64,000 nt of DNA from Solidesulfovibrio carbinolicus (GCF_004135975.1 NZ_CP026538.1:1116001-1180000); one strand, 5' to 3'; numbered from the stretch's first letter, positions 24,471 through 33,935 are shown. Program-made: numbers and translations. The notes: a model not told the origin generated them from the letters alone.

Positions 24471-25925
24471 ATGTCCGCCCGAATCCTGGTTATCGACGAC
24501 GACGAAGCCTTCAGGGAAATGCTGTGCGAGGCCCTGGCCGCCAAGGATTTCGATCCCGTGGGCGTGGGCACGGCCGAGGAGGGCGTGGCCCGGGCCAAGG
24601 CCGAAACCTTTGATCTGGTCCTCACCGACGTCATGCTGCCCGGCATGGACGGCATCGAGGGGCTCTCCAAGCTCAAGGAGGCCGCCCCGGACAGCGAAGT
24701 CATCGTCATGTCCGGCTATTCGGCCCGGGAAAAGGCCTTGGACGCCGTGCGCCTGGGGGCCTACGACTTTTTCGCCAAACCCTTTTCCCTGGCCGAAATG
24801 GAAGTGGTCATTCGCCGGGCCCTGGAACGGCGAACCCTGCTCTTGGAGCTGCGACAGCTGAAGTCCGCCGTGGCCGCCGGGCGCGGGCCGACCATCGTTG
24901 GCCAGTCGCCGTCCATGCGCGCCGTGGTGGACATGGTGCGCCGGGTGGCCCCGCTGGATTCCACGGTGCTCGTCACCGGCGAATCGGGCTGCGGCAAGGA
25001 AGTCGTGGCCGACGCCATCCAGGCCTTAAGCAAACGGGCCGACGCCCCCTTTGTGAAGGTCAACTGCGCCGCCATCCCGGAAAACCTCCTCGAATCCGAA
25101 CTCTTCGGCCACGAGAAGGGGGCCTTCACCGGGGCGGTGGGCTTGAAAAAGGGCAAATTCGAGCTGGCCGACCACGGCACCATCATGCTTGACGAGATCG
25201 GCGACATGCCGCTTTTTCTCCAGCCCAAGCTTCTGCGCGCCGTGGAGCAGAAACAGATCGAACGGGTGGGCGGCGGCAAGCCCATCGACATCGACATCCG
25301 CATCATCGCCGCCACCAACCAGGAGCTGCAAAGCCTGGTCGAGCAAAAGCTCTTTCGGGCCGACCTGTACTACCGCCTAAGCGTCGCCGCCATTCCCCTG
25401 CCGCCCCTGCGGGAGCGCAAGGAAGACCTGCCGCTGCTGGTGGGGCATTTCCTGGAGCGCATCGGCCCCCGGGTCGGCATCAATTTGCGCGGCGTTTCCC
25501 GGGAAGGGATGCAGCTGCTTTTCGACTACGACTGGCCGGGCAACGTGCGCCAGTTGGCCAATCTGTTGGAACGGGCGGCCATCATGAGCTCCGGCGAGGT
25601 GCTCACCGCCCTGGAGATCGGCCGGGCCCTGGACGGGGCCTCGCGCCGCCCCGCCCCCGAGGCCTCGCCCGAAGGCCCGTGCCCCATGGCCGGCAATCTG
25701 CGCGACACCCTCCAGGACATGGAGCGCAACATGATCCTCACCGCCCTGCGCAAGGCCGGCGGCGTGCAGAAAGACGCCGCCCGCACCCTTGGCGTGAGCC
25801 CCAAAAACCTCTGGAACAAGCTGCAAAACACCGCATCGACCCGTCCGAATACGCCGGTTGACGACGACACGGCGACAGGGAAGGGCGGCGAGAGGGAAGA
25901 ATGCCTCCGGCGGCCGGGGGCCTGA
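24471..25925 (+). CDS. NtrC-family sigma-54-dependent response regulator
   Basis: Residues 4-120 form the receiver domain (ILVIDDDEAF, phospho-acceptor Asp 53 in LVLTDVMLPGMD, Lys in FAKPF). Residues about 140-375 are the AAA+ domain with Walker A GESGCGKE (170-177), the sigma-54 contact loop GAFTGA (217-222), IMLDEIGDMPLFLQPKLLRA and the arginine-finger region PPLRERKEDLPLL. Residues about 425-460 are a Fis-type helix-turn-helix (GGVQKDAARTLGVSPKNLW). The last seven or eight codons and the TGA stop come from a palindromic repeat (25901-25949), giving an unrelated tail ECLRRPGA. A sigma-54 promoter for the Tad locus lies 240 bases downstream. Confidence 0.93.
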   Translation: MSARILVIDDDEAFREMLCEALAAKDFDPVGVGTAEEGVARAKAETFDLVLTDVMLPGMDGIEGLSKLKEAAPDSEVIVMSGYSAREKALDAVRLGAYDFFAKPFSLAEMEVVIRRALERRTLLLELRQLKSAVAAGRGPTIVGQSPSMRAVVDMVRRVAPLDSTVLVTGESGCGKEVVADAIQALSKRADAPFVKVNCAAIPENLLESELFGHEKGAFTGAVGLKKGKFELADHGTIMLDEIGDMPLFLQPKLLRAVEQKQIERVGGGKPIDIDIRIIAATNQELQSLVEQKLFRADLYYRLSVAAIPLPPLRERKEDLPLLVGHFLERIGPRVGINLRGVSREGMQLLFDYDWPGNVRQLANLLERAAIMSSGEVLTALEIGRALDGASRRPAPEASPEGPCPMAGNLRDTLQDMERNMILTALRKAGGVQKDAARTLGVSPKNLWNKLQNTASTRPNTPVDDDTATGKGGEREECLRRPGA

Positions 25926-25949
25926 GGCCCCCGGACCCCCCATATGGGG
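25901..25949. repeat. Palindromic repeat copy C, fused to the regulator's 3' end
   Basis: It starts ATGCCTCCGGCGGCC and forms hairpin CCGGGGGCC-TGA-GGCCCCCGG, followed by GGACCCCCCATATGGGG. The TGA of the loop is the stop codon of the upstream gene. See the family description among the findings. Confidence 0.85.
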
Positions 25950-26122
25950 AAAAATTCAAGGGGTCTGCGCCAGGTGGGCGGTTGGGAGGATTCCTGGCCG
26001 CTTGGGCTTGAGGAAGACTTTTCCGGGCGTTGCGCCCAGCCGTTGACGATGTTCCCGCTGTCCTGACGGCCGTTGCCGGTCAATCCTGACGTATCTCCAA
26101 ACGCCATCGACGCTCTTGCCGC

Positions 26123-26160
26123 AAACGGCCGCCGGAAGTCCCTCCGGCGGCCGTTTCGTT
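26123..26160 (+). terminator. Rho-independent terminator after the NtrC-type regulator
   Basis: AAACGGCCGCCGGA (26123-26136) pairs perfectly with TCCGGCGGCCGTTT (26143-26156) around AGTCCC and runs into CGTTTG. It closes the signalling operon just ahead of the sigma-54 promoter. Confidence 0.8.
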
Positions 26161-26164
26161 TGCT

Positions 26165-26180
26165 TGGCAGGCTTCTTGCT
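26165..26180 (+). promoter_or_regulatory. Sigma-54 promoter for the Tad pilus locus
   Basis: TGGCAGGCTTCTTGCT matches the -24/-12 consensus TGGCACG-N4-TTGCW except one base, with GG and GC spaced ten bases apart. Transcription would begin near 26190, about 220 bases before cpaB. The NtrC-type regulator encoded directly upstream is the obvious candidate activator (inference). Confidence 0.7.
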
Positions 26181-26409
26181 CAGTACCAAGCGTCGCTACA
26201 GGCGCCAGGCTGGCCAAAGGCCCGAAAGACGGGGCCGGACGGGACTTGCCGCAAGAAAAGGGCCTGCCCCGAAGACGCCTTGGTGTTTGAGAAGACGGAC
26301 CAATCCCGGCGGACCAGACACAGCGTTTAAAAAAGTTATACGCCGTTCCCCAGGCACACCCGAACCGGCCGCGCTGCCGGAAGTCCGGGGCAAGCAGGCG
26401 GAGGCCCGC
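26181..26409 (+). other. Long leader before cpaB without a gene
   Basis: About 220 bases follow the sigma-54 promoter. A Flp pilin gene, often first in Tad loci, was looked for here in all frames and is absent. An AT-rich patch (26326-26340) is present and no riboswitch-like structure is clear. Confidence 0.5.
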
Positions 26410-27312
26410 ATGAAAACCAAGGCCGTACCCCACATCATTTTGGCCGTCATCCTGGCGTTGACGGCCGGCGTTCTGACCATCCGCTGGCTGGGGTCCGTGC
26501 GCGCGCCCACAGTTGAGCAGGCCAAGCCGGCCGCGCCCAAGGTCGAGGTGGTGGTGGCCGCCCGGGCCATCCCCAAGGGCGGGCGCCTCGACGCCTCCAT
26601 GGTCAAGTCCAAGGGTTTCGAGGCCGAGGCCGCGCCCCAGGGGGCGCTTCGCGACGTTCAGGAGGCCTACGGCCGCATCAGCGCCCGCGACATCTCCCCC
26701 GACGATCCCATCACCCCGGACAAGCTCATGCCCAAGGGCGCGACCAGCGGCGGCCTGGACGCCTCGGTAGCCCCGGGCAAGCGGGCCTTTACCATCAAGG
26801 GCAGCAAGATCATGGGCTCCGGCGGCCTTGTCACCCCGGGCTGCCGGGTGGACGTGCTGGTGACCTATCCCGTGCCCAACGGCAAAAACGACGAAAAGAT
26901 CAACAAGATCATTCTGGAAAACGTCCCCATCCTCACCACCGGCACCGAGCGCGAGACCAAGATCGGCAAGGACGGCCGGGAGGAACTGGCCAACACCGAC
27001 TTCTACACGCTCATGGTCGCGCCCGAGGAAGCCGAACGTCTGGCCCTGGCCAGCGATACGGGCAGCCTGCATCTGGCCCTTCGCACCCCTGGCGACGCCG
27101 ACATCGTGACCACTTCCGGGGCCGATGTGGCCAAAAGCCTCGAAGCTTTCGCCGCCGCGCCGGCCGGGCCGCCCCTGGCCGACGCCGGAGCCCTGCCCGA
27201 GGAAGACGCCGGCTACAGCGTGGAAACCATCCGAGGCACTGAGCGCGAACGTGTGCGCCTCGACCCCCTCACCGGGATACAAACGGAGGACAAGGGCCAT
27301 GCCAAGCCGTAA
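26410..27312 (+). CDS. cpaB: Tad pilus assembly protein CpaB/RcpC
   Basis: CpaB is a periplasmic inner-membrane-anchored protein that supports secretin assembly in Tad pili. ATG 26410 has GGAGG ahead. A membrane anchor covers residues 8-27. A SAF domain follows (VVVAARAIPKGGRLDASMVK, residues about 48-110), then the RcpC domain with APGKRAFTIKGSKIMGSGG, GCRVDVLVTYP and FYTLMVAPEEAERLALASD. At 300 residues the length is normal. The C-terminal end overlaps the cpaC start by 14 bases. Confidence 0.92.
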   Translation: MKTKAVPHIILAVILALTAGVLTIRWLGSVRAPTVEQAKPAAPKVEVVVAARAIPKGGRLDASMVKSKGFEAEAAPQGALRDVQEAYGRISARDISPDDPITPDKLMPKGATSGGLDASVAPGKRAFTIKGSKIMGSGGLVTPGCRVDVLVTYPVPNGKNDEKINKIILENVPILTTGTERETKIGKDGREELANTDFYTLMVAPEEAERLALASDTGSLHLALRTPGDADIVTTSGADVAKSLEAFAAAPAGPPLADAGALPEEDAGYSVETIRGTERERVRLDPLTGIQTEDKGHAKP

Positions 27313-28885
27313 CTGCCTGCCGCGCCTGTGGGCGCGCGCCCTGGCCATCGCGCTTTCCCTGGTTTTGGCCGCGCCGGCCCAGATTGTTTGGGGCGGGGTC
27401 GCGCCGGTGGCCGTGCGCGCCGCGCCGCGTCTGGCGCTGACCATCGGCAAGTCCGTGATCTTGCAAAGCGACGCCGACATCACTCGGGTCTCGGTGGCCC
27501 AGCCCGACGTGGCCGACTTCGTGCTGCTCTCGCCGCGCCAGATCTATGTCACCGGCCGCGCGCCCGGCATCACCAACCTGACGCTGTGGGACAAGGGCGA
27601 CAAGATCCGCGCCGTCTACGACCTCGACGTGGCCCCGGACGCCTCGCGCCTCAAGAAAATGCTCCACGACGTGATGCCCGGCGAGACCGGCATCGAAGTC
27701 CTGGCCAGCCAGGATTCCATTGCCCTGTCCGGCACGGTGCGCGACGCCGAGAGCCTCAAAAAGGCCCTGTCCCTGGCCGAGGTCTACGCCCCCAAAAAGG
27801 TCCTCAACCTGCTGTCGGTCAGCGGCGTGCAGCAGGTCATGCTCGAAGTGCGGGTGGCCGAGATGTCCAAGTCCGTGGTCAACCGCATGGGCATCAACTT
27901 AAACGCCGTGGGCGACGGCAATTTCGGCTATACGCTCCTTGGCGGGCTTTCCGCCCTGGCCGATACGGTCTTTAATATCGACAACGTCCAAAATTCCTAC
28001 AAGTACAGCACCATCAAGTTCACCGGCAGCGACAATTCCAGCAGTTCGGAAAGCGCCACCATCCAGACGCGGTTCCGGGAGTTCAACCAGCCCGAGCAAA
28101 GCAAGACCGTGGCCCTGGGCCAAGGCACCGCCGCCATGCGCTTTAGCACCAACTGGGGCGGAACCGGCAACACCACCATGACCGCCGTTTTGGACTTGCT
28201 CAAGCAAAACGGGCTGGTGCGGATACTCGCCGAACCCAACCTCGTGTGCTTAAACGGCCAGTCGGCCAAGTTCCTGGCCGGCGGCGAGATCCCCGTGCCC
28301 GTGCCCTCGGGGCTTGGCACCACCAGCATCGAATGGAAGGAATTCGGCGTGGGCCTCAAGTTCACGCCCACCGTGGCCGGCGAGGTCATTAGCCTCCAAG
28401 TCAATCCCGAGGTGTCCGACCTCGACTATACCCGGGCCATCAAGCTCAACAGCTTCGAGATTCCGGCCGTGCTGACCCGGCGCGCTTCCACCTCGGTGGA
28501 GCTCAGAAACGGCCAGACCTTCGCCATCGCCGGCCTGCTCAAGGAAGAAGGCCGCGAATCCGTGGACAAGTACCCCTGGATCGGCGACATCCCGGTGCTC
28601 GGCAATCTGTTTAAGAGTTCAAGCTACCAGAAGGACCAGTCGGAACTGGTGATTCTGATTACCGCCCATCTGGTCAAGCCCCTCAACAAGAAAGACATGA
28701 TCCTGCCCACCGACGGGGTCCATGAGCCCGACGACCTGGAGTTTTTCCTCGGCATCAAGCGGCCCCAGGCCGCCGCCGGCGCGCCGGGCGGGGCCATCAC
28801 CCGCACCGGGGCGGAAATTGACGGCGACTTCGGCCATGCCGTGCCCCTGGCCGCGGCCCGGCCGACCGATCCCAAGGGCTATTAG
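27299..28885 (+). CDS. cpaC: Tad pilus outer-membrane secretin CpaC/RcpA
   Basis: ATG 27299 has GGAGG ahead and starts a signal peptide (residues 1-42, ending around AAPR). Residues about 43-130 are the N-terminal secretin-associated domain (GKSVILQSDADITRVSVAQP and IYVTGRAPGITNLTLWDKG). A BON-like module follows (IEVLASQDSIALSGTVRDAE). Residues about 175-470 are the secretin domain: VMLEVRVAEMSKSVVNRMGI, LLKQNGLVRILAEPNLVCLN, FLAGGEIPVPVP, VEFG-type WKEFGVGLKFTPTV and GQTFAIAGLLKEE with WIGDIPVLGNLFKS. It forms the outer-membrane channel for the pilus. Length 528 residues, normal. Confidence 0.95.
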   Translation: MPSRNCLPRLWARALAIALSLVLAAPAQIVWGGVAPVAVRAAPRLALTIGKSVILQSDADITRVSVAQPDVADFVLLSPRQIYVTGRAPGITNLTLWDKGDKIRAVYDLDVAPDASRLKKMLHDVMPGETGIEVLASQDSIALSGTVRDAESLKKALSLAEVYAPKKVLNLLSVSGVQQVMLEVRVAEMSKSVVNRMGINLNAVGDGNFGYTLLGGLSALADTVFNIDNVQNSYKYSTIKFTGSDNSSSSESATIQTRFREFNQPEQSKTVALGQGTAAMRFSTNWGGTGNTTMTAVLDLLKQNGLVRILAEPNLVCLNGQSAKFLAGGEIPVPVPSGLGTTSIEWKEFGVGLKFTPTVAGEVISLQVNPEVSDLDYTRAIKLNSFEIPAVLTRRASTSVELRNGQTFAIAGLLKEEGRESVDKYPWIGDIPVLGNLFKSSSYQKDQSELVILITAHLVKPLNKKDMILPTDGVHEPDDLEFFLGIKRPQAAAGAPGGAITRTGAEIDGDFGHAVPLAAARPTDPKGY

Positions 28886-29031
28886 ACGCCCGGCAGGGAA
28901 ATATCGGCAGGCGCGACACCCGCCCCACCGGCGTGCTCACGGCGGCGGGACAACCACAACGGCCTTTACCCGAGGACGCGATGCGAGCCGCTACACCCGG
29001 GCCAACTCCCGAAAGCGGGATGGAGCAAGCC

Positions 29032-29316
29032 ATGCGAAGCATGTTATGGATCGTGGCGGTGGCCCTGGCCGGCCTTCTGGCCGGCTCCCTGACCGGCTGC
29101 CAGGCCGAGAAGGAAAACATTGGCTGGGACTACGGCAAGTCCTACCATACGGTTTTCGAGGCCCAGAAAATCGCCCCGGCCGTGGTGGACGACAAACCCG
29201 TGGACGCCATGGGCGGCACGCGGGCGGCCCTGGCTTATGACCGTCTGGAAAAGCAGGCCCCGGAAGAGCAAAAACAAGGCTCCGGCGGGTTCGAGGCCTT
29301 CTTGCAGCAGAAGTGA
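29032..29316 (+). CDS. Small Tad-locus lipoprotein
   Basis: ATG 29032 is chosen because GGAG lies 8 bases ahead and the signal peptide then begins MRSMLWIVAVALAGLLAGSL with lipobox LTGC; two earlier in-frame ATGs (28981, 29020) are possible. The mature 70 residues carry GKSYHTVFEAQKIAPAV, then a Met-Gly-Gly and AALAYDRLEKQ. This resembles the G-x-S-...-A-Q...P...DG..A...A.D.Y pattern of short lipoproteins found beside secretin genes in Tad loci, which may act as pilotins (inference). Cytoplasmic-to-outer-membrane sorting signals are not clear. Confidence 0.7.
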   Translation: MRSMLWIVAVALAGLLAGSLTGCQAEKENIGWDYGKSYHTVFEAQKIAPAVVDDKPVDAMGGTRAALAYDRLEKQAPEEQKQGSGGFEAFLQQK

Positions 29317-29341
29317 GGCCGAGGCCTCGGGGGGACGATCC

Positions 29342-30508
29342 ATGCGCGACAAGCTCACCGTGATTCTCGACATGCCCCCTTCGGCCGCCCGGGGGGCCTT
29401 CGAGGAATGCCTGTCCGAGGACGGCGATTTCGAGGTGCTCGGGGCCGGCGAGGAGTATGCCGACCTGCTCGTGCGCGAGCTGGCCGAAGGCGGCGAGGCC
29501 GAACTGGAGGCCGTGGCCGAGATGGTGGCCCGGCGCGGCGACCGGGAGGTGTTTCTCACCGCCCAGGTCTATGACGCCGAGGTGCTCATGCGGCTCATGC
29601 GCCAGGGCGTGCGCGAATTTTTTCCCCAGCCCGTGGATCATGAAGAGGTGCGCATGGCCCTTTGGCGCTTCAAGGAGCGCCGGGAGTCGGTGCGGGGGCC
29701 AAGGCGCAGCAAGCAGGGGCGCATCGTCAACATCTTCGGAGCCAAGGGCGGGGTGGGCACCACCTCGCTGGCCGTCAACCTGGCCGCCGCCTGCCAGACC
29801 CACAGGGACGGGGCCTCGGTGGCGCTCATGGACATGAACCTGCCCTTTGGCGAGGCCCAGCTGTTTCTCGACCTCGCCCCCAAATACCACTGGGGCGAGG
29901 TGCTCGGCAACATCAGCCGCCTGGACGCCACCTATCTCATGAGCGTCATGTCGCGCCATCCCTCCGGGCTGTACCTGCTGGCTCCGCCGAGCCGCCTGGA
30001 CGACCTCCAGATGGCCACCCCGGAGAACATCTCCAAGCTCCTGGAACTCATGCGCCAGGTCTTCGACACCGTGGTCATCGACCTGGGCATGTATCTTGAC
30101 GAGATCACCCTCAAGGTCATGGACATCTCCGACGCCATCGTCCTGGTCTCGGTGCAAAACCTGCCCTGCCTGGCCAACGTGCGCCGCTTCCTCGACAACG
30201 TGCGCCACGCCGAGGCCGGCCTTGAGGACAAACTCAAAATCGTGGTCAACCGCCATCTGGAGGAAAGCGACCTGGTGGTGGAGGACATGGAAAAGGCCCT
30301 GGGGCTGCCGGTCTTCTGGCGCGTGCCCAACGATTACAAGACCACCCTGTCGGCCATCAACCAGGGCAAGACCTTGCTTGAGACCGCGCCCAAGGCCCCG
30401 GTCACCCGGGCCCTTTGCGACCTGGCCGCCGCCCTGTCTCCGGCAAGTTCGGCCCAGGAAACCAAAAAATCCTTGTTCGGACTCAAGTTCTTGCGCGGAC
30501 GGTCATGA
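29342..30508 (+). CDS. tadZ: Tad pilus localisation ATPase TadZ/CpaE
   Basis: Residues 1-118 form a receiver-like domain without a clear phospho-acceptor pattern (EVFLTAQVYDAEVLMRLMRQ). Residues about 128-375 are a MinD/ParA-type ATPase with the deviant Walker A FGAKGGVGTTSLAVNLAAAC, LMDMNLPFGEAQLFLDLAP, FDTVVIDLGMYLDEITLKVM and the later VVNRHLEESDLV. TadZ positions the pilus machinery at the pole. ATG 29342 begins MRDKLTVILDMP; the preceding GGGGGACG is a weak ribosome-binding site. Length 388 is normal. Confidence 0.92.
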   Translation: MRDKLTVILDMPPSAARGAFEECLSEDGDFEVLGAGEEYADLLVRELAEGGEAELEAVAEMVARRGDREVFLTAQVYDAEVLMRLMRQGVREFFPQPVDHEEVRMALWRFKERRESVRGPRRSKQGRIVNIFGAKGGVGTTSLAVNLAAACQTHRDGASVALMDMNLPFGEAQLFLDLAPKYHWGEVLGNISRLDATYLMSVMSRHPSGLYLLAPPSRLDDLQMATPENISKLLELMRQVFDTVVIDLGMYLDEITLKVMDISDAIVLVSVQNLPCLANVRRFLDNVRHAEAGLEDKLKIVVNRHLEESDLVVEDMEKALGLPVFWRVPNDYKTTLSAINQGKTLLETAPKAPVTRALCDLAAALSPASSAQETKKSLFGLKFLRGRS

Positions 30509-30543
30509 CCGCCGCCGCCGTGCGGCAGTGAAGGAGATTTGGC

Positions 30544-31917
30544 ATGGAACGCGGCCGCCCGCCCCTGATGCGCCACCAGATGCCCCGCACCCAGGCCCCG
30601 GCCCCGGAGCGGCGGGAGGCCTTGGGCCCGATCTCGCAGGAATACTACGAGATCAAAACCCGCATCCACGACCGTTTGATCGATCTGATCGACCTCACCC
30701 TCCTTGATACCCTGGAGGAGTCGGCCCTGGGCGGCGAGATCAGCAAGATCGTCGAACGCTTGTTGCGTGACGAGTTCTATCAGACGCCGCTCAATCAGTC
30801 CGAGCGCGACCGCCTCATCACCGAGGTGAAAGACGAGATGCTCGGCCTTGGTCCCCTGGAGCCTTTTCTCAAGGACCAAAGCGTCAACGACATCCTGGTC
30901 AACTCCTATCGCCAGATCTACGTGGAGCGGGGCGGCAAGCTGGTCCTGACCGAATCGCGCTTCAAGGACAACGACCACTTAAAAAAGATCATCGACCGCA
31001 TCGTCTCCCGGGTCGGCCGCCGAGTGGACGAATCCTCGCCCATGGTGGACGCCAGGCTTCCCGACGGTTCGCGCGTCAACGCCATCATTCCCCCCCTGGC
31101 CATCGACGGGCCGGCCCTGTCCATCCGCAAATTCGCCAAGGAAAAGCTGACCATCGAGGATCTCATCCGCTTCAAGGCCATGACCCGGGACTTTGCCGAC
31201 GTGCTCAAGGGCATTGTCCTGGCCCGGCTCAACATCCTCATTTCCGGCGGCACCGGCACCGGAAAGACCACCATGCTCAACTGCCTGTCGGGCTTTATCC
31301 CCCACGACGAGCGCATCGTCACCGTGGAAGACGCCGCCGAGCTGCAGCTCAAGCAGGACCACGTGGTGCGCCTGGAATCGCGCCCGCCCAACATCGAAGG
31401 GCGCGGCGAAGTGACCCAGCGCGATCTGGTGCGCAACTGCCTGCGCATGCGCCCCGACCGCATCATCGTCGGCGAAGTGCGCGGGGCCGAGGCCCTGGAC
31501 ATGCTGCAAGCCATGAACACCGGCCACGACGGCTCCCTGGCCACCCTGCACGCCAACACCCCCCGCGACGCGCTCATGCGCCTGGAGACCCTGGTCGCCA
31601 TGGCCGGACTCAACATCTCGGCCCTGTCGCTCAAGCGCTACATCGCCTCGGCCGTGGACGTCATCGTCCAGATTTCGCGCTTCTCCGACGGCAGCCGCAA
31701 GCTCGTGAGCTTCCAGGAACTCACCGGTATGGAAGGCGACGTCATCACCATGCAGGAGATTTTTGCCTTCGAGCAACGCGGGGTCACGGCCGACGGCAAG
31801 GTCAAGGGCGTGTTCATGGCCCGGGGCATCCGGCCCAAGTTCGCCAGCCGTTTCGAGGCCAAGGGGATTCGCATGCCCGAAGGGATTTTCGATCCACGAA
31901 ACGTGGTGGAGGTCTAG
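30544..31917 (+). CDS. tadA: Tad pilus assembly ATPase TadA/CpaF
   Basis: TadA is a bifunctional GspE-family ATPase that powers extension and retraction. The 457-residue protein has the N-terminal helical part (to about residue 95), the PAS-like N2 domain ([20 protein letters not shown]) and the ATPase core: [19 protein letters not shown] (Walker A, near residue 240), [20 protein letters not shown] (Asp box), [20 protein letters not shown] and [20 protein letters not shown] (His box). AAGGAG (30531-30536) precedes ATG 30544. It directly precedes tadB and tadC. Confidence 0.96.
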   Translation: MERGRPPLMRHQMPRTQAPAPERREALGPISQEYYEIKTRIHDRLIDLIDLTLLDTLEESALGGEISKIVERLLRDEFYQTPLNQSERDRLITEVKDEMLGLGPLEPFLKDQSVNDILVNSYRQIYVERGGKLVLTESRFKDNDHLKKIIDRIVSRVGRRVDESSPMVDARLPDGSRVNAIIPPLAIDGPALSIRKFAKEKLTIEDLIRFKAMTRDFADVLKGIVLARLNILISGGTGTGKTTMLNCLSGFIPHDERIVTVEDAAELQLKQDHVVRLESRPPNIEGRGEVTQRDLVRNCLRMRPDRIIVGEVRGAEALDMLQAMNTGHDGSLATLHANTPRDALMRLETLVAMAGLNISALSLKRYIASAVDVIVQISRFSDGSRKLVSFQELTGMEGDVITMQEIFAFEQRGVTADGKVKGVFMARGIRPKFASRFEAKGIRMPEGIFDPRNVVEV

Positions 31918-31978
31918 GCGTCATGGAACGCGGCCCAACCCAAACGCCCGCCGGCCCGGACCGGCTTCCGGGGCGGCC

Positions 31979-32959
31979 ATGACTCCCGGGCTGCCAAACA
32001 TCCTGTCCCTGGCCCTGCTGCTGTCCCTGGTCTATCTGGCCGTGGCCGTGGTGGTGCTCATCGGGCGGCTCACGGACACCGCAGGCAAGGAGATCGCCCG
32101 GCGTGTGGAGCAGGTGACCCGGGGCGAAGGCCTGGGGCTGGATACGGCCGACCTCGTCAAGAAGCATGAATTAAGCGGCCTTCGCTGGCTCGACATGCTG
32201 CTGTCGCGCCAGGCCTGGAGCCGACGCATGGACAAGATGCTCGACCAGGCCGACATCAAGGCCCCGCTTGGCATCTTCGTCATGCTTTCCCTTATTTTCG
32301 CCGTCACCGGCTACCTGGCCGCCTCGCTGTACCTGAGCAATCCGCTACTGAGCCTGGCCGTGGCCGGGGTATGCGGTTGGCTGCCGTTTAAGTGGGTGGT
32401 CATGCGCAAGGACAAGCGCATGGCCGATTTCGAGCGCCAATTGCCCGAGGCCCTGGAACTCGTGGGCCGGGCCCTGCGGGCCGGCCACACCTTCACCAGC
32501 GGCATGGGCATGGTGGTGAGCGAGTTCGCCGATCCCATCCGGGTCGAATTCCAGACCACCCTTGAGGAAATCAATTTCGGCATGGGCGTCACCACGGCCC
32601 TGGACAACCTCATGGACCGGGTGGATTGCCCGGACCTCAACTTCTTCGTGGTCTCGGTCAAGATCCAAAACGAATCCGGCGGCAACCTGGCCGAGATCAT
32701 CGGCAACATTTCGGGGCTTATCCGCGAGCGGTTCAAGCTCAAGGGACGCATCCAGGTGCTTTCGGCCGAGGGGCGCATGGCCGCCTGGGTGCTGTGCCTT
32801 TTGCCCTTTGGCGTGGCCGCCGTCATCCAATTCGTCAACCCCGGCTATCTGGGGCTGCTTTTCACCGATTCCCTGGGCCGGATCATGAGCTACGGCGTTG
32901 GCGGGCTCATTGTCATGGGCATACTGGTCATCCGCAAGATGGTGCGGATCGAGGTCTAG
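31979..32959 (+). CDS. tadB: Tad pilus inner-membrane protein TadB
   Basis: TadB with TadC forms the inner-membrane platform that TadA acts on. The 326-residue protein has an N-terminal membrane segment (residues 6-26), a pair of membrane segments near residues 95-135, the GspF domain (FERQLPEALELVGRALRAGH and LDNLMDRVDCPDLNFFVVSV, NESGGNLAEIIGNISGLIRE) and two C-terminal membrane segments (about 262-320). ATG 31979 is chosen because the signal-like hydrophobic N-terminus follows at once; the ribosome-binding site is weak. It is followed by tadC after 8 bases. Confidence 0.92.
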   Translation: MTPGLPNILSLALLLSLVYLAVAVVVLIGRLTDTAGKEIARRVEQVTRGEGLGLDTADLVKKHELSGLRWLDMLLSRQAWSRRMDKMLDQADIKAPLGIFVMLSLIFAVTGYLAASLYLSNPLLSLAVAGVCGWLPFKWVVMRKDKRMADFERQLPEALELVGRALRAGHTFTSGMGMVVSEFADPIRVEFQTTLEEINFGMGVTTALDNLMDRVDCPDLNFFVVSVKIQNESGGNLAEIIGNISGLIRERFKLKGRIQVLSAEGRMAAWVLCLLPFGVAAVIQFVNPGYLGLLFTDSLGRIMSYGVGGLIVMGILVIRKMVRIEV

Positions 32960-32967
32960 GGGGAACC

Positions 32968-33912
32968 ATGGACAGTCTCGTCATCGCCGTGCTCGTGTCC
33001 CTTAGCGTCGGATTTCTTACGTATGCCGTGGCTTCCCTGCGCGAGGAGGGGCAAAGGCGTCGGCGCATGGCCGAGCGCGCCGTGGCCTTGGTCACCGACA
33101 GCCGGCTCGGTGATGGCGGCCGGCCAGGCGTCCTTGGTTGGCTTGAAGGGCTTTTCCGGCGGGCCGCGACCGCATTTGGCGAACTGGTCAAGCCCCGCGA
33201 AGCCCAGGAGCTCACCAAGGCCAGAAGCGCCCTGGTCCAGGCCGGCTACCGCCAGCCCAGCGCCCTGGAAATCTATTGGGGCATCAGGGCCGGCGCGGCC
33301 CTGGTGGGACTGGTGCTGGGCGCGTTGGCCGCCATGTCCGGCAAGGTGCCGGGCCAGTACAAGCTGTTCGTCGTGGTGGGGCTGACGGCCGCCGGGTTTT
33401 ATCTGCCCGGCATGATCCTCGATTCCCGGGTCAAGGCCCGTCAGAAAGCCATCCAGAAAAGCCTGCCCGACGCCCTGGACCTGCTGGTGGTCTGCGTGGA
33501 GGCCGGCATGGGCCTGGACGCGGCCATCTACCGGGTTTGCCAGGAAATGTCCCTCAAGGACCCGATCTTAAGCGCCGAACTGCGCCTGCTCACCCTGGAG
33601 CTGCGGGCCGGCAAGGCCCGGCGCGAGGCGCTCAAAAACCTCTCGGCCCGTATCGGCCTGGAAGACGTGGGCAGTCTCGTGGCCATGCTCATCCAGACCG
33701 ACATGTTCGGCACTTCCATCGCCCAGACCTTGCGGGTCTATGCCGACTCCATGCGCACCAAGCGTTTCCAGCTGGCCGAGGAGTTGGCCGCCAAACTCCC
33801 GGTCAAGCTGCTCATGCCGCTTATTTTCTTCATCTTCCCGACACTGCTCATCGTCATCCTTGGCCCGGCCGGCATCCGCATCTTCCAGATGTTCGGCGGC
33901 ATGAACAAATAA
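32968..33912 (+). CDS. tadC: Tad pilus inner-membrane protein TadC
   Basis: The 314-residue protein has an N-terminal membrane segment (residues 3-24), a central pair (about 108-150), the GspF-type domain (KSLPDALDLLVVCVEAGMGL; LRLLTLELRAGKARREALKN; SLVAMLIQTDMFGTSIAQTL) and a C-terminal membrane segment (LLMPLIFFIFPTLLIVILGP). ATG 32968 follows GGGGGAA. It is the partner of TadB at the base of the pilus. Confidence 0.93.
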   Translation: MDSLVIAVLVSLSVGFLTYAVASLREEGQRRRRMAERAVALVTDSRLGDGGRPGVLGWLEGLFRRAATAFGELVKPREAQELTKARSALVQAGYRQPSALEIYWGIRAGAALVGLVLGALAAMSGKVPGQYKLFVVVGLTAAGFYLPGMILDSRVKARQKAIQKSLPDALDLLVVCVEAGMGLDAAIYRVCQEMSLKDPILSAELRLLTLELRAGKARREALKNLSARIGLEDVGSLVAMLIQTDMFGTSIAQTLRVYADSMRTKRFQLAEELAAKLPVKLLMPLIFFIFPTLLIVILGPAGIRIFQMFGGMNK

Positions 33913-33935
33913 GGCGCACAGGCAAGGAGCACGCC

